DNA from: Candidatus Pseudothioglobus singularis PS1
GTDB taxonomy: Bacteria; Pseudomonadota; Gammaproteobacteria; PS1; Pseudothioglobaceae
DNA length: 64,000 nt
Reading direction: 5' to 3'
Assembly: GCF_001281385.1 (NCBI RefSeq)
Contig: NZ_CP006911.1
Coordinates: 992,001-1,056,000 of the forward strand
Position 1 is the first letter of the stretch, and the number at the start of each line of letters is the position of its first letter. The notes under the pieces were generated by a model that saw only the letters and a list, made by a program, of their open reading frames with translations, was not told the DNA's origin and made no database searches. Of the stretch, positions 55,266-64,000 are shown in pieces. The position numbers and the translations under genes were made by a program.

Positions 55266-56472
55266 AGCAATCATCCTAGTATTGGACTCGCTTGGACTCG
55301 GCTCTAGTGATGACGCGCATCTTTATGGTGATGAGGGATCTGATACATTAGGACATATTATCGAAGAATGTGCTTCTGGAAATGCGAATAGTGATAAACG
55401 AACTGGACCCCTAGTCATTCCAAATTTAATTAGATGGGGGCTTGGAGAAGCGGCTATAGCAAGCCGAAAAGCAACCCTTCCAATTGATAGAGTAACCCCA
55501 GAAGGTTCTTTTGGATATGCTAAAGAAGTTAGTGCAGGGAAAGATACGCCTAGTGGGCATTGGGAAATTTGTGGACTGCCCGTTCCATTTGAATGGGGCG
55601 TATTTCCAAAGACCAAAAACTGCTTCCCGGAAACACTGATTAATGAACTTATGAAGGAAGGTGATATTCTTGGCACCTTAGCCAATAAGCACGCCTCAGG
55701 CACTAAAGTTATCGAAGAATTTGGTGAAGAGCATATCCGCTCTGGATTGCCAATCTGCTATACCTCTGCAGACTCAGTATTTCAAATTGCAGCTCACGAA
55801 GAGCACTTTGGTCTTGAGAGACTTTACGAATTATGTGAAGTTGCTAAACGACTCGTCGACCCTCTTAACATTACTCGAGTTATTGCAAGACCTTTTATTG
55901 GAAATTCAAAAGATGGATTTAAAAGAACTTCTAATCGAAGAGATATAACAACACCACCAAGTGACTTGACATTACTTGATAACATTATTGAGGCTAAAGG
56001 GCAGGTTGTCTCAGTAGGCAAGATTGGTGATATTTTCTCCAATCAAGGCGTCAGCTATACTGTCAAAGCCCCTAATAACATGGGTCTAGTAGATCAGCTC
56101 CTCTCAGAAATGAAAAAAGTTAATGAAGGCTTAATCTTTGTTAATCTTGTAGACTTTGATACTAATTTTGGCCACCGCAGAGATCTTTCAGGATATGCAT
56201 CGGCGCTTGAAGAGTTTGACAATAGAATTCCTGAAATTGAGTCCAATCTTCAAAAAAATGATCTTGTTCTCATTACTGCTGATCATGGCTGTGACCCATC
56301 ATGGCCTGGGAGTGACCATACACGTGAGCATGTTCCAGTAGTATTCTATGGAAAGACAATCAAAAATAACAACCTAGGCAAAAGAGATACTTTTGCAGAC
56401 ATGGGCCAGACCATTGCTCATCACCTTCAAATTAAGTCACTTAAAAATGGAACAGCTTGCAATCTTCAGTAA
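55258..56472 (+). CDS. deoB: Phosphopentomutase
   Basis: This metal-dependent mutase converts (deoxy)ribose 1-phosphate to the 5-phosphate. The 404-aa alkaline-phosphatase-fold protein has the N-terminal metal site VLDSLGLGSSDDA, the catalytic GKDTPSGHWEICG region with the phospho-Thr, and the C-terminal LITADHGCDPSWPGSDHTRE metal site. It links DeoA and the PNP to DeoC. The adenosine deaminase ATG follows immediately after its stop. Confidence 0.95.
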   Translation: MNRAIILVLDSLGLGSSDDAHLYGDEGSDTLGHIIEECASGNANSDKRTGPLVIPNLIRWGLGEAAIASRKATLPIDRVTPEGSFGYAKEVSAGKDTPSGHWEICGLPVPFEWGVFPKTKNCFPETLINELMKEGDILGTLANKHASGTKVIEEFGEEHIRSGLPICYTSADSVFQIAAHEEHFGLERLYELCEVAKRLVDPLNITRVIARPFIGNSKDGFKRTSNRRDITTPPSDLTLLDNIIEAKGQVVSVGKIGDIFSNQGVSYTVKAPNNMGLVDQLLSEMKKVNEGLIFVNLVDFDTNFGHRRDLSGYASALEEFDNRIPEIESNLQKNDLVLITADHGCDPSWPGSDHTREHVPVVFYGKTIKNNNLGKRDTFADMGQTIAHHLQIKSLKNGTACNLQ

Positions 56473-57465
56473 ATGTTAAGCCAGATATCACAACTTCCAA
56501 AAATCGAACTTCATAGTCATCTTGAAGGTACTCTCAAACCAGAACTTGTTAATGTCATTGCTAAAAGAAATGGTATTCATGTTGACCAAAATCTTTTCAA
56601 TAGTCAAGGTGAGTATGCCTGGACAGATTTTGCTAGCTTTCTTTCTGCCTATGATGCGGCAAGCTCTTGTCTAAAAAATGGTAATGACTATAGGGACATT
56701 ACTTACGAATACTTTAAGTCTTGTGCCTCAGAAAACGTCATCTATGCTGAAACATTTATCTCTCCGGATCACGCTGCTGATTGCGGAATTACTTACGATG
56801 ACATGATTTATGGATGTGTTCAAGGAATTGACGATGCTAAGAGGGATTTTGGGATTATTGGTCGCATTATTGTTACTTGCGTTAGGCATCTAGGACCTCA
56901 GCAAGGAGTTAATGTCGCCAAACAGATGGTAGACAATCCTCACCCATATATTGTTGGCTTCGGAATGGGTGGTGATGAAAATGCCTTCACTCTTGAAGAC
57001 TATGCCCCAGCATTTAATATTGCTGCAGAGGCTGGATATCCTTGCACTGTTCATGCTGGAGAGCTATGCGGCCCAGAGAGCGTTTGGGATGCAATTAATT
57101 TCCTACCTATTCGACGCATAGGGCATGGCGTCAATAGTATTCTGGATGCAAAATTACTTGATGAACTTGTCAAACGCAATATTCATTTAGAGATTTGTCC
57201 GGGAAGTAATTTATCTTTGTCCATTTTTGCAGACTGGGATAGTCACCCTCTCCCATCTTTTATTTCTAAGGGAATCAGTGTTAGCCTTAATTCTGACGAT
57301 CCACCCTTTTTTCATACCTCTGTAGGATTAGAGTATATCAATAGTGCCAAACATATGAACATTAGTCTTGAAAAACTAAAAAATATCTCTCTAATGGCGA
57401 TGGATGCTTCATTTGCTGACGCTGATACAAAATCACGCCTAATGAACAAAATTATTGAATTCTAA
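56473..57465 (+). CDS. add: Adenosine deaminase
   Basis: This 330-aa TIM-barrel zinc enzyme converts (deoxy)adenosine to (deoxy)inosine for the PNP encoded upstream. The metal ligands lie in HSHLEGTL (His14, His16), TVHAGELCGPESVW and NSDDPPFFHT; IGHGV is also present. It lacks the adenine-deaminase segments seen in the paralogue at 26495, so the two deaminases probably split nucleoside and base substrates. Confidence 0.9.
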   Translation: MLSQISQLPKIELHSHLEGTLKPELVNVIAKRNGIHVDQNLFNSQGEYAWTDFASFLSAYDAASSCLKNGNDYRDITYEYFKSCASENVIYAETFISPDHAADCGITYDDMIYGCVQGIDDAKRDFGIIGRIIVTCVRHLGPQQGVNVAKQMVDNPHPYIVGFGMGGDENAFTLEDYAPAFNIAAEAGYPCTVHAGELCGPESVWDAINFLPIRRIGHGVNSILDAKLLDELVKRNIHLEICPGSNLSLSIFADWDSHPLPSFISKGISVSLNSDDPPFFHTSVGLEYINSAKHMNISLEKLKNISLMAMDASFADADTKSRLMNKIIEF

Positions 57466-57533
57466 ATAGCAATTTTATAAATCAAAAGTTAAAAACCCTA
57501 TAAAATTTATGTATTAATTTTCGGAATCTTAAA

Positions 57534-58097
57534 ATGTCTATTGCAAAAAAATATATAACAGCAGATGAGCTTCTTCATGACTCTTTTAAGCTCGGTGTTC
57601 AAATTCATAATAGTGGCTTCAAGCCTGACTTTATTGTCGGTGTCTGGAGAGGTGGAACCCCTGTAGGAATAGCTATCCAAGAGATACTTGCCTACCTAGG
57701 AAATGATTCAGATCACATCGCAATAAGAACTTCTTCCTACTTCGGCATTAATCAACAATCTAAAGAGGTTAGAGTTCACGGTATAGATTATCTGATTAGC
57801 CACATGAATGCTGAAGATAAATTACTCATTGTTGATGATGTATTTGACTCTGGCAGAAGCATAAAAGCAATACTCGATACTCTTCATGATAAATCACGAA
57901 AAAACATTCCACATGACATTCGTATGGCAATGCCATGGTATAAGCCTGAGAGAAATATTATAGATGTAGAGCCTGATTATTTTGTTCATGAGACTGATGA
58001 TTGGCTAGTTTTTCCTCACGAAATGGATGGACTTTCTGAAAAAGAAATCTTCAAAAATAAAGAAGGAATGAAGGAAATTTTATCTCAGGTTAAATAG
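57534..58097 (+). CDS. Purine-type phosphoribosyltransferase
   Basis: This 187-aa type I phosphoribosyltransferase has the PRPP-binding motif LLIVDDVFDSGRSI and an N-terminal FIVGVWRGGTPVG. The overall pattern matches the hypoxanthine phosphoribosyltransferase-like COG2236 group. It could salvage hypoxanthine, guanine or xanthine released by the upstream enzymes, as a counterpart to catabolism. It is 68 bases after add and may have its own promoter. The base specificity cannot be read. Confidence 0.82.
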   Translation: MSIAKKYITADELLHDSFKLGVQIHNSGFKPDFIVGVWRGGTPVGIAIQEILAYLGNDSDHIAIRTSSYFGINQQSKEVRVHGIDYLISHMNAEDKLLIVDDVFDSGRSIKAILDTLHDKSRKNIPHDIRMAMPWYKPERNIIDVEPDYFVHETDDWLVFPHEMDGLSEKEIFKNKEGMKEILSQVK

Positions 58098-58104
58098 TAA
58101 GGCA

Positions 58105-58245
58105 CTAACTCACTGAACCTTTAATTACGTCCCAAAGACCATAAAAAATAGCGAGCCAAATCAGCCCTTTTATGAGAAAAAAAAGAAAAGGCAGGCCAAT
58201 CAATAGCCATTTATTTTTAATGCGCTTTTTAAGGAATTTAATCAC
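58105..58245 (-). CDS. Small membrane protein overlapping the end of oppF
   Basis: This 46-residue ORF starts with GTG inside the end of oppF (eight-base overlap, GTGATTAA) and ends with TAG. The peptide has a basic N-terminus (MIKFLKKRIKNKW) followed by one long hydrophobic stretch (LLIGLPFLFFLIKGLIWLAI) and a short tail, so a single-pass inner-membrane protein is likely. The PFLFFLIKGLIWL pattern recalls small conserved hypotheticals of proteobacteria, but I cannot name a family. It would be the last gene of the opp operon. It could be an accessory small protein or a chance ORF in AT-rich DNA. Confidence 0.5.
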   Translation of the reverse strand: MIKFLKKRIKNKWLLIGLPFLFFLIKGLIWLAIFYGLWDVIKGSVS

Positions 58246-59224
58246 TAAAGTGGCAGGCTACGCTATGGCTTGATGAGGATTCGCTAAACTCTGGCTTTTC
58301 AATTGAACAAACCTCTTGCGCTTTATGGCATCTCGTCCTAAATACACAGCCTGAAGGTGGATTGATTGGTGAGGGTAAGTCGCCCTCTATTAAAATTAAT
58401 TTCTTGTTTTTTTCAATACTAGGGTCAGGAATCGGGACTGCAGAAATCAGCGCTTGAGTATAGGGGTGACTTGGATTTTGATAAATCTCATTACTGTTTG
58501 CAAGTTCCACTATATTTCCCAAATAGAGTACCATAATTTTTGTACTGATATGTTTCACAACACTTAAATCGTGGGCAATAAATATCAGCGCCAAATCCAT
58601 CTCTTTCTGTAAATCCATCAGCAAATTGACAACTTGCGCCTGTATCGAAACATCTAGAGCTGAAACTGGCTCATCACAAATAATCAGCTTTGGTTTTAAT
58701 ATTAAAGCGCGAGCTATACCGATTCTTTGGCATTGCCCCCCTGAGAATTCATGAGGATATCTATTAACTAGATTATCAAGAAGTCCTACTTTATTCATTA
58801 CATCACTCACTCTTGCTTGCACATCAGATTCAGCCGTTTTGGGATAGTGCGTTCTTAAAGGTTCAGCAATAATTTCTCCAATATTCATTCTTGGATTTAG
58901 GCTTGCCAAAGGGTCTTGAAAAATCATTTGGATTTGTTTGCGATATTGCCTTGTTTCAGAATTACTGAGGCTTAGAAGATCATTTCCAAGCCATAGAACC
59001 TTGCCAGCTTCAGCTGGAACCATTTTAACAATGGCCCTTGCCAAGGTAGATTTACCGCAGCCTGACTCCCCAACAATGCCTAATGTCTCTCCTGAATTTA
59101 AAGTGAACGAAATATCATTAACTGCTTGAAGTTTTTTTGGCTTCGTCCAGGGCATATCACCTTCAGAACTAACATCAAAGTTTACCTTTAAGTTTTCTAC
59201 CTGAAGAATTGTTTGTTTACTCAT
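58238..59224 (-). CDS. oppF: Oligopeptide ABC transporter ATPase OppF
   Basis: This 328-aa ATPase has Walker A GESGCGKST, signature FSGGQCQRIGIARAL and Walker B KLIICDEPVSALD. The C-terminal oligopeptide/dipeptide extension with CVFRTRC and CS cysteines is typical of OppF/DppF. It overlaps oppD by four bases. Confidence 0.93.
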   Translation of the reverse strand: MSKQTILQVENLKVNFDVSSEGDMPWTKPKKLQAVNDISFTLNSGETLGIVGESGCGKSTLARAIVKMVPAEAGKVLWLGNDLLSLSNSETRQYRKQIQMIFQDPLASLNPRMNIGEIIAEPLRTHYPKTAESDVQARVSDVMNKVGLLDNLVNRYPHEFSGGQCQRIGIARALILKPKLIICDEPVSALDVSIQAQVVNLLMDLQKEMDLALIFIAHDLSVVKHISTKIMVLYLGNIVELANSNEIYQNPSHPYTQALISAVPIPDPSIEKNKKLILIEGDLPSPINPPSGCVFRTRCHKAQEVCSIEKPEFSESSSSHSVACHFSD

Positions 59225-60192
59225 ACTATTCTCTCAACCTCGACGTGACAAGCCCTGTAATGACGACTCTTGTCTACACTAGACAAAATTGGAGATACCT
59301 TTGTGCATTTATCATTAGAGTAATTACATCGTGGTGAAAATGGACAGCCTTCAGGGGGCTTCATCATGTTCGGAGGGTTGCCCGGAATTGTGATTAATCT
59401 CTCCTCTGAATCATTCAGTCTAGGAACAGCGCTCATTAAACCCTGAGTGTATGGATGTGTTGGCTTTGAATATAGGCTTTCTGTTTTCCCAATTTCCATG
59501 ATTTCACCGCCATACATAACCAGCATATCATCACTGTTACCTGCAACAACGCCTAGATCATGAGTAATTAAAATAATAGACATCCCAAAGTCTTTCTGAA
59601 GGTCAGCCAGAAGCTGCATTATTTGTGCCTGAACTGTAACGTCAAGCGCAGTAGTAGGCTCATCAGCGATCAGTAGCTTTGGTCGGCATAATAGAGAAAT
59701 AGCAATCATTACGCGCTGCCTCATCCCTCCTGAGAATTCATGCGGATACATTCTGATCCGGTTACTTGGATCAGGAATCCTTACAGCATCCAGCATGCTA
59801 ATTGACTGTTTAAGTGCGTCTGATTTTGAGAGTCCTTGATGGTGAACTAGTACTTCAGTCATTTGGTCAGAGACTCTAACATAGGGATTAAGGCTCGTCA
59901 TCGGGTCTTGAAAAATCATGGCGATTTTTTCTGCTCGAATCTTGTTTAGTTGCCTGTTAGAAAGATTAAGAATCTCTTCGCCTTGAAATTTAACACTTCC
60001 AGTTGCGCTTCCATTGTGATCCAAAAGACCAGTCATAGCAAATACAGTTTGACTTTTGCCACTACCTGACTCACCAACAATAGCTAAAATCTTCCCTTCA
60101 TCTAATGAAAAGTTGACATTATTAACAGCGTTGACTTCACCATCAGCAGTTTCAAACCTGACCTTTAGATTGCTGACTTCTAATAAACTCAT
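59221..60192 (-). CDS. oppD: Oligopeptide ABC transporter ATPase OppD
   Basis: This 323-aa ATPase has GESGSGKSQTVFAMTGLL (Walker A), FSGGMRQRVMIAISLLCRP (signature) and LIADEPTTALDVTVQ (Walker B). The C-terminal GCPFSPRCNYSNDKC holds the conserved cysteines of the OppD/DppD type. It lies six bases after oppC. Confidence 0.93.
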   Translation of the reverse strand: MSLLEVSNLKVRFETADGEVNAVNNVNFSLDEGKILAIVGESGSGKSQTVFAMTGLLDHNGSATGSVKFQGEEILNLSNRQLNKIRAEKIAMIFQDPMTSLNPYVRVSDQMTEVLVHHQGLSKSDALKQSISMLDAVRIPDPSNRIRMYPHEFSGGMRQRVMIAISLLCRPKLLIADEPTTALDVTVQAQIMQLLADLQKDFGMSIILITHDLGVVAGNSDDMLVMYGGEIMEIGKTESLYSKPTHPYTQGLMSAVPRLNDSEERLITIPGNPPNMMKPPEGCPFSPRCNYSNDKCTKVSPILSSVDKSRHYRACHVEVERIV

Positions 60193-60198
60193 TTAGAA

Positions 60199-61125
60199 CT
60201 ACCTTTCCTTTGGATCGAGCGCATCGCGAAGACCATCCCCAATAAAATAAAAACAAAAAAGACTGACAACAAAAAAAGCTAGTGGAAAGAGTAGTTGCCA
60301 CTCGGTGTCATAACTGATCGTTCCTGCCCCTTCCTTGATTAAAGCGCCCCAACTGGTTGAAGGCTCCTGAACTCCCAAACCTAGGAACGAAATAAAACTC
60401 TCCGCAAGAATAATTCCAGGGACCAATAAGGTTGCGTAGACTGCTACAATACCCAAAAGATTAGGAACAATATGACGCGTTATAATCTTAAAATCACTCA
60501 CTCCGGTAACCTTAGCTGCCTCAATAAACTCTTTATTCTTTAGGTTAAGTGTTTGACCTCGAACAATCCTGCTCATATCAAGCCAAGATAAAAGTCCAAT
60601 TCCAATAAACAGCATCCCAATTGATCGGCCGAATACCACAAGTAGAAGAATTAAAACAAACATATAGGGAATTGACATTAATATATCGACAATTCGCATC
60701 ATGATTTGATCTGTCTTGCCTCCTAAATATCCTGATGTGGCGCCATATAACGTTCCAACAATCACTGCGACTGTTGCACCTAAAACTCCTACCATTAATG
60801 AAATCTGTGTGCCCTGAATAACTCTTGAATAGAGATCACGTCCTAAGTCATCCGTTCCAAAATAATGGCCACTCTCAATAGAGGGCATTCCAACTCTAGC
60901 AGCAGAGCCCATCGCATTCCAATCGATCTGTTCATAGCTCCAGACAGCAAAGTAAGGACCTACAAAGGAAAAAGAAACAATTAGGATTAATACAAATAGA
61001 CTCAAAGTTGCAGCCTTATTTTGAATAAAGCGCAACCTGGCATCTTTCCAGAGAGAGCGACCAGCTCCAGACTCAGAAAGATTCTGTGCCATATTTTTAA
61101 TTTTATTTTTATTGGCTACTACCAT
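60199..61125 (-). CDS. oppC: Oligopeptide ABC transporter permease OppC
   Basis: This 308-aa inner-membrane permease has an N-terminal cytoplasmic GRSLWKDARLRFIQNKAA, close to OppC of enteric bacteria, then FGTDDLGRDLYSRVIQGTQIS and an EAA loop (EAAKVTGVSDFKIITRHI). It starts four bases after the oppB stop. Confidence 0.93.
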   Translation of the reverse strand: MVVANKNKIKNMAQNLSESGAGRSLWKDARLRFIQNKAATLSLFVLILIVSFSFVGPYFAVWSYEQIDWNAMGSAARVGMPSIESGHYFGTDDLGRDLYSRVIQGTQISLMVGVLGATVAVIVGTLYGATSGYLGGKTDQIMMRIVDILMSIPYMFVLILLLVVFGRSIGMLFIGIGLLSWLDMSRIVRGQTLNLKNKEFIEAAKVTGVSDFKIITRHIVPNLLGIVAVYATLLVPGIILAESFISFLGLGVQEPSTSWGALIKEGAGTISYDTEWQLLFPLAFFVVSLFCFYFIGDGLRDALDPKER

Positions 61126-61129
61126 TGAA

Positions 61130-62053
61130 TTAATACCTTATTTTTGGGTCTATCCAGGCATATAGCAGATCTGCAATCAAGCTAAATAAAATAGTAAGTC
61201 CACCCACAACAATAGTAATTCCCATCATGACTGAGTAGTCACGATTAAAAGCAGCATTAACAAAAAAGTAACCCATTCCCCCTGTTGAAAAATAAATATC
61301 AATAATAACTGAACCCGTAATCAGTCCAACGAATGCTGGACCTAAATAAGAAATAACTGGAAGAAGGGATGGTTTGAGAACATGTCTAAAGAAAATCACC
61401 TTAGTTGGGAGACCTTTAGATTTAGCTGTTCTAATATAGTTAGTGTGTAATACTTCGAGCATAGATGATCTTGTTATACGAGCTATTGAGGCCATATAGC
61501 TTGTAGAGAGTGCAATCACTGGCATAACCAGGTACTCCCATGACCCTCCATTCCAGCCACCCCCAGGAAGCCAATCTAACCAGAGTGTAAAAACAATAAT
61601 CAAAAGAGGCGCCATTACAAAATTTGGTAAAACTTGCGCTCCAATTGAGACTCCTACAGCCAGGTAATCTATCCAAGTATTTTTTCGAATAGCTGCGATA
61701 GCCCCCAAAGGGATTCCAACACCAACAGCGGCAATAAATGACCAAAAACCGTACTTTAAAGTAATTGGAAAACCATGTCCAATAATCTCATTAACAGTTC
61801 TGTCATGGTATTTGTAGGACGGTCCGAAGTCAAATTCAGTGACAACACCCCACAAATAATTAATCATTTGACGCCAGATGGGCTGGTCTAGGCCATACTT
61901 GGCTTCAATATTAGCAAGAACTTGAGCGGGAAGTGGCCTCTCGGATGTAAAGGGGCCTCCTGGTGCAGCGTGCATCAGATAAAAACTCACTGCAATTAAG
62001 ATTAGAAGTGTGGGTATTGCAATTCCAATCCGCTTTATTATGTAGTTGATCAT
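61130..62053 (-). CDS. oppB: Oligopeptide ABC transporter permease OppB
   Basis: I start this permease at the ATG at 62053 (307 aa), which gives the standard OppB N-terminus MINYIIKRIGIAIPTLLILI. The upstream ATG at 62119 would run through the terminator hairpin. Family features include MHAAPGGPFTSERPLP, EAKYGLDQPIW, FDFGPSYKY and the EAA-like RTAKSKGLPTKVIFFRHVL. It follows oppA with a hairpin between them. Confidence 0.92.
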   Translation of the reverse strand: MINYIIKRIGIAIPTLLILIAVSFYLMHAAPGGPFTSERPLPAQVLANIEAKYGLDQPIWRQMINYLWGVVTEFDFGPSYKYHDRTVNEIIGHGFPITLKYGFWSFIAAVGVGIPLGAIAAIRKNTWIDYLAVGVSIGAQVLPNFVMAPLLIIVFTLWLDWLPGGGWNGGSWEYLVMPVIALSTSYMASIARITRSSMLEVLHTNYIRTAKSKGLPTKVIFFRHVLKPSLLPVISYLGPAFVGLITGSVIIDIYFSTGGMGYFFVNAAFNRDYSVMMGITIVVGGLTILFSLIADLLYAWIDPKIRY

Positions 62054-62102
62054 TTCAGAAATAGACCAGTAAATATTTAAAGAATTATTGTACCGTACAA
62101 AC

Positions 62103-62147
62103 AAAAAAAAGCACCACACAATAACTGTGTGGTGCTTTATTTTTTTA
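62103..62147. terminator. Bidirectional hairpin between oppA and oppB
   Basis: The perfect ten-base arms GCACCACACA (62111-62120) and TGTGTGGTGC (62126-62135) enclose a five-base loop. An A-run on the left gives eight U on the minus-strand RNA, and a T-rich run lies on the right. It is a strong intrinsic terminator after oppA, probably leaky so that oppBCDF are still expressed. Confidence 0.88.
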
Positions 62148-62157
62148 GAACTAAAGG

Positions 62158-63783
62158 TTACTTCGCAACTTTATAAAGGTTACGAGAGTATACGTTCTGT
62201 TCTACGTTGTTATAAGGCCAACCTTTAACATCAGTCTTAAGCATAAATACACCTGCATAGTGATAAATTGGAATCACTGGCATTTCATTTGCCAAGATCT
62301 CTTCAACACGAGTGTAATTAGATGATGCATCATCCATAGTTCTAGCATCTAACATTAGAGCGTCTACTTCAGCATTACTGAATTTACCATCATTGTAGCC
62401 AGATGGTGAAGTTAGTAGATCTAGGAATGTTGAAGCTTCGTTATAGTCACCACACCATGCGCCACGAGCTAACTCAAAACCTTGAGCACCACGTGTTTTC
62501 AAGAATGTTTTCCATTCTTGATTCGCCAAAGTAACTTGAGCACCAAGCACTTCCTTCCACATTTGTTGAGCTGCAATTGCGATCTTCTTATGTCCTTCAG
62601 AAGTATTGTAGATGTACTCAAAGCTCAGTGGATTATCAGCACCATAGCCTGCTTCGGCAAGAAGCTCTTTTGCTTTAGCTTCACGCTCATCTTGAGACAT
62701 TTGGCCAAATGCTACAGGAGGAACTTCAAAACCAGCAGTTGCACCAGGTGTGAATGTGAACGCATTAATTTGCCCTGCTTGCAAGATTTTTTCAGTAATT
62801 ACTGAACGATCAATTGCATGTGCAAGAGCTTGACGAACTCTAACATCTTTAAAAGCCTCTGGACCACTATCAGACAAGTTAAAAGTCATGTAGTAGTTAC
62901 AAAGTCTTGGGAATGATGTTGCTTCATCAGGATAGTCCTGCTTCAAGCGAATGTATTGACCTGAAGGCACTGTACCTTTGTCAAGTTCATTAGCTAAATA
63001 ACGAGTAAAGTCAACATTTTCGTCATTAATCACAAGAGCGACAACCTTTTCTAGAATTGTATCATCATTATTCCAATACATTGGATTACGCTCACGAACT
63101 GAACGTTCATTAGGAATATGCTCTGTTAAAACGTAAGCACCATTAGACACAATATTTTCTGGCTTAGTCCAGTCATTTCCTGAAGTTCTAACTATCCATT
63201 CAGGTGAAGGAAAGGTAGAAGAGTGAGTCGTCATTGCTGCAAAATATGGCAATGATGAAGTCAATCTTACCTCAAGCGTGTGATTATCTAATGCAGTAAC
63301 ACCTAGAGTCTCAGGTGCAGCATCGCCCGACATTACGTCACCAACATTTTCAAGTGCCATAATTTCTGCAAACCATGAATATGGTGAAGCGGTAGCAGGA
63401 TCAGCAAGACGTCTCCAAGCATAAACAAAGTCATGTGCAGTTACAGGGTTACCATCTGACCACATCGCGTTATCACGAAGTGTAAATGTATAAACATCCT
63501 TTGCATCATTAGTTGAATAACCAGTAGCAACACCCGGAACAAGATTTCCATCAGCGTCTTGATTCATTAGACCTTCAAAAAGGTCACGAACAATGTCAGC
63601 ACCTGACACGTCTTCAACAATTTGTGGGTCTACCGAAGTAAATTCGTCCAACAAACTATAAGTAAATGTCTGGTCTTCGGCAAGAGTTTCTCCTGTTACT
63701 GGATGTGTCGCTGCAAATACTGCTGATGAAGCAAACAAAGCCAATACGAAACCCGTAGCCAAAGATTTTGGCAAATAGTTCAT
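62158..63783 (-). CDS. oppA: Oligopeptide-binding periplasmic protein OppA
   Basis: This family 5 extracellular solute-binding protein (541 aa) has a signal peptide (cleavage near VFA-ATH) and a strong AAGGAG ribosome-binding site. Family segments include LLDEFTSVDPQIVEDVSG, RDLFEGL, DNAMWSDGNPVTAHDFVYAW, split as WSDGNPVTAHDFVYAWRRL, and RQALAHAIDRSVI. It delivers peptides to OppBC. The downstream hairpin would keep it in excess over the membrane parts. Confidence 0.94.
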   Translation of the reverse strand: MNYLPKSLATGFVLALFASSAVFAATHPVTGETLAEDQTFTYSLLDEFTSVDPQIVEDVSGADIVRDLFEGLMNQDADGNLVPGVATGYSTNDAKDVYTFTLRDNAMWSDGNPVTAHDFVYAWRRLADPATASPYSWFAEIMALENVGDVMSGDAAPETLGVTALDNHTLEVRLTSSLPYFAAMTTHSSTFPSPEWIVRTSGNDWTKPENIVSNGAYVLTEHIPNERSVRERNPMYWNNDDTILEKVVALVINDENVDFTRYLANELDKGTVPSGQYIRLKQDYPDEATSFPRLCNYYMTFNLSDSGPEAFKDVRVRQALAHAIDRSVITEKILQAGQINAFTFTPGATAGFEVPPVAFGQMSQDEREAKAKELLAEAGYGADNPLSFEYIYNTSEGHKKIAIAAQQMWKEVLGAQVTLANQEWKTFLKTRGAQGFELARGAWCGDYNEASTFLDLLTSPSGYNDGKFSNAEVDALMLDARTMDDASSNYTRVEEILANEMPVIPIYHYAGVFMLKTDVKGWPYNNVEQNVYSRNLYKVAK

Positions 63784-63895
63784 ATTTCTCTCCTTAATAT
63801 TAAAAAAAACAAAAACCCTTCATATTTAAATGAGGATAAAAGAAGTTTATACTTTTTTTATAGACTAAGGTTATTTTTTGAAGAATTTCAGAGAC

Positions 63896-63919
63896 AAAAA
63901 AGCCTGAATTAGTTCAGGC
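63896..63919 (-). terminator. Intrinsic terminator of tRNA-Lys
   Basis: GCCTGAA (63902-63908) and TTCAGGC (63913-63919) form a perfect seven-base stem with a TTAG loop. Six U follow on the minus strand. It lies 13 bases beyond the tRNA 3' end. Confidence 0.85.
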
Positions 63920-63931
63920 CTTTAAATAATA

Positions 63932-64000
63932 TGGTGGGGCGTGAGCGACTTGAACGCTCGACCAGCGGATTAAAAGTCCGATGCTCTACCAACTGAGCTA
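63932..64000 (-). tRNA. tRNA-Lys(UUU), 5' end outside the window
   Basis: Read on the minus strand the sequence has the D-arm TAGCTCAGTTGGTAGAGC, anticodon loop CTTTTAA (anticodon TTT), variable loop TGGTC, T-arm GAGCG-TTCAAGT-CGCTC, acceptor strand ACGCCCC, discriminator A and an encoded CCA (63934-63932). About eight bases of the 5' acceptor strand and junction lie beyond 64000. The first anticodon-stem pair is a U-C mismatch. Confidence 0.93.

Noticed and set aside
55323-55703. 126-codon minus-strand ORF inside deoB
   Set aside because: It is an antisense shadow; DeoB motifs are intact on the plus strand.
62054-62119. Longer OppB start at 62119
   Set aside because: It would begin inside the terminator hairpin and add a non-homologous 22-residue leader; the ATG at 62053 gives the standard N-terminus.

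Overview
This is a gene-dense, AT-rich chromosomal segment, probably from a free-living marine proteobacterium. The oppABCDF order, the OppB and OppC sequences and a tRNA-Lys with an encoded CCA end favour a gammaproteobacterium. A heterotroph of the SUP05/Arctic96BD-19 (Thioglobus/Pseudothioglobus) type is my guess and is not proven by the sequence. Nearly everything is transport plus catabolism of small organic molecules. I see no rRNA, insertion sequence, prophage or CRISPR array.

Region 1 (1-12.9 kb) is a sugar-catabolic locus. A minus-strand ABC importer (binding protein and two permeases, one with a periplasmic insert of about 200 residues) diverges from a plus-strand operon. That operon holds a LacD/YihT-type class I aldolase, an L-fucose-isomerase-like isomerase, a Gfo/Idh/MocA oxidoreductase, a PfkB kinase very like YihV, and a 2-hydroxyacid dehydrogenase resembling (S)-sulfolactate dehydrogenase SlcC. 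The set fits an EMP-type sulfoglycolysis route for sulfoquinovose glycosides. Glycerol kinase, an IclR regulator and a MalK-type ATPase follow.

Region 2 (12.9-25 kb) is a minus-strand galactoside operon: binding protein, two permeases, GH36 alpha-galactosidase, IlvD-type dehydratase, SDR dehydrogenase, DgoK kinase, KDPGal aldolase, SMP-30 lactonase and GH42 beta-galactosidase. This is a complete De Ley-Doudoroff galactose route. Regions 1 and 2 share a near-identical 17-bp dyad (3998-4014, 10910-10926, 24967-24983) at three promoters, which I read as the IclR operator. Together with glycerol kinase this suggests one regulon for the water-soluble head groups of thylakoid glycolipids: sulfoquinovosyl-glycerol and mono- and digalactosyl-glycerol.

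Region 3 (25.1-26.5 kb) is tatABC. Region 4 (26.5-44.1 kb, minus) is a 17-kb purine block. It runs allantoinase, OHCU decarboxylase, allantoicase, ureidoglycolate lyase, membrane urate oxidase, guanine deaminase, HIU hydrolase, XdhA, XdhB and XdhC, then a BMP-family ABC importer with two tandem binding proteins, then adenine deaminase. It can take adenine and guanine to glyoxylate plus urea. Region 5 (44.5-58.1 kb, plus) is a second BMP-type nucleoside importer followed by cdd, a purine nucleoside phosphorylase, deoC, an ALDH16-type aldehyde dehydrogenase, deoA, deoB, add and a phosphoribosyltransferase. It strips nucleosides to bases and sugar phosphates, and its free purine bases would feed region 4.

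Region 6 (58.1-63.8 kb, minus) is an oligopeptide ABC importer, oppABCDF, with a previously untracked 46-residue membrane protein overlapping the end of oppF. The window ends inside a minus-strand tRNA-Lys(UUU). Five of the six solute-binding-protein genes are followed directly by a hairpin, probably setting a high ratio of binding protein to permease. The only gene-free stretch over 300 bases is 44119-44466, a divergent promoter region.
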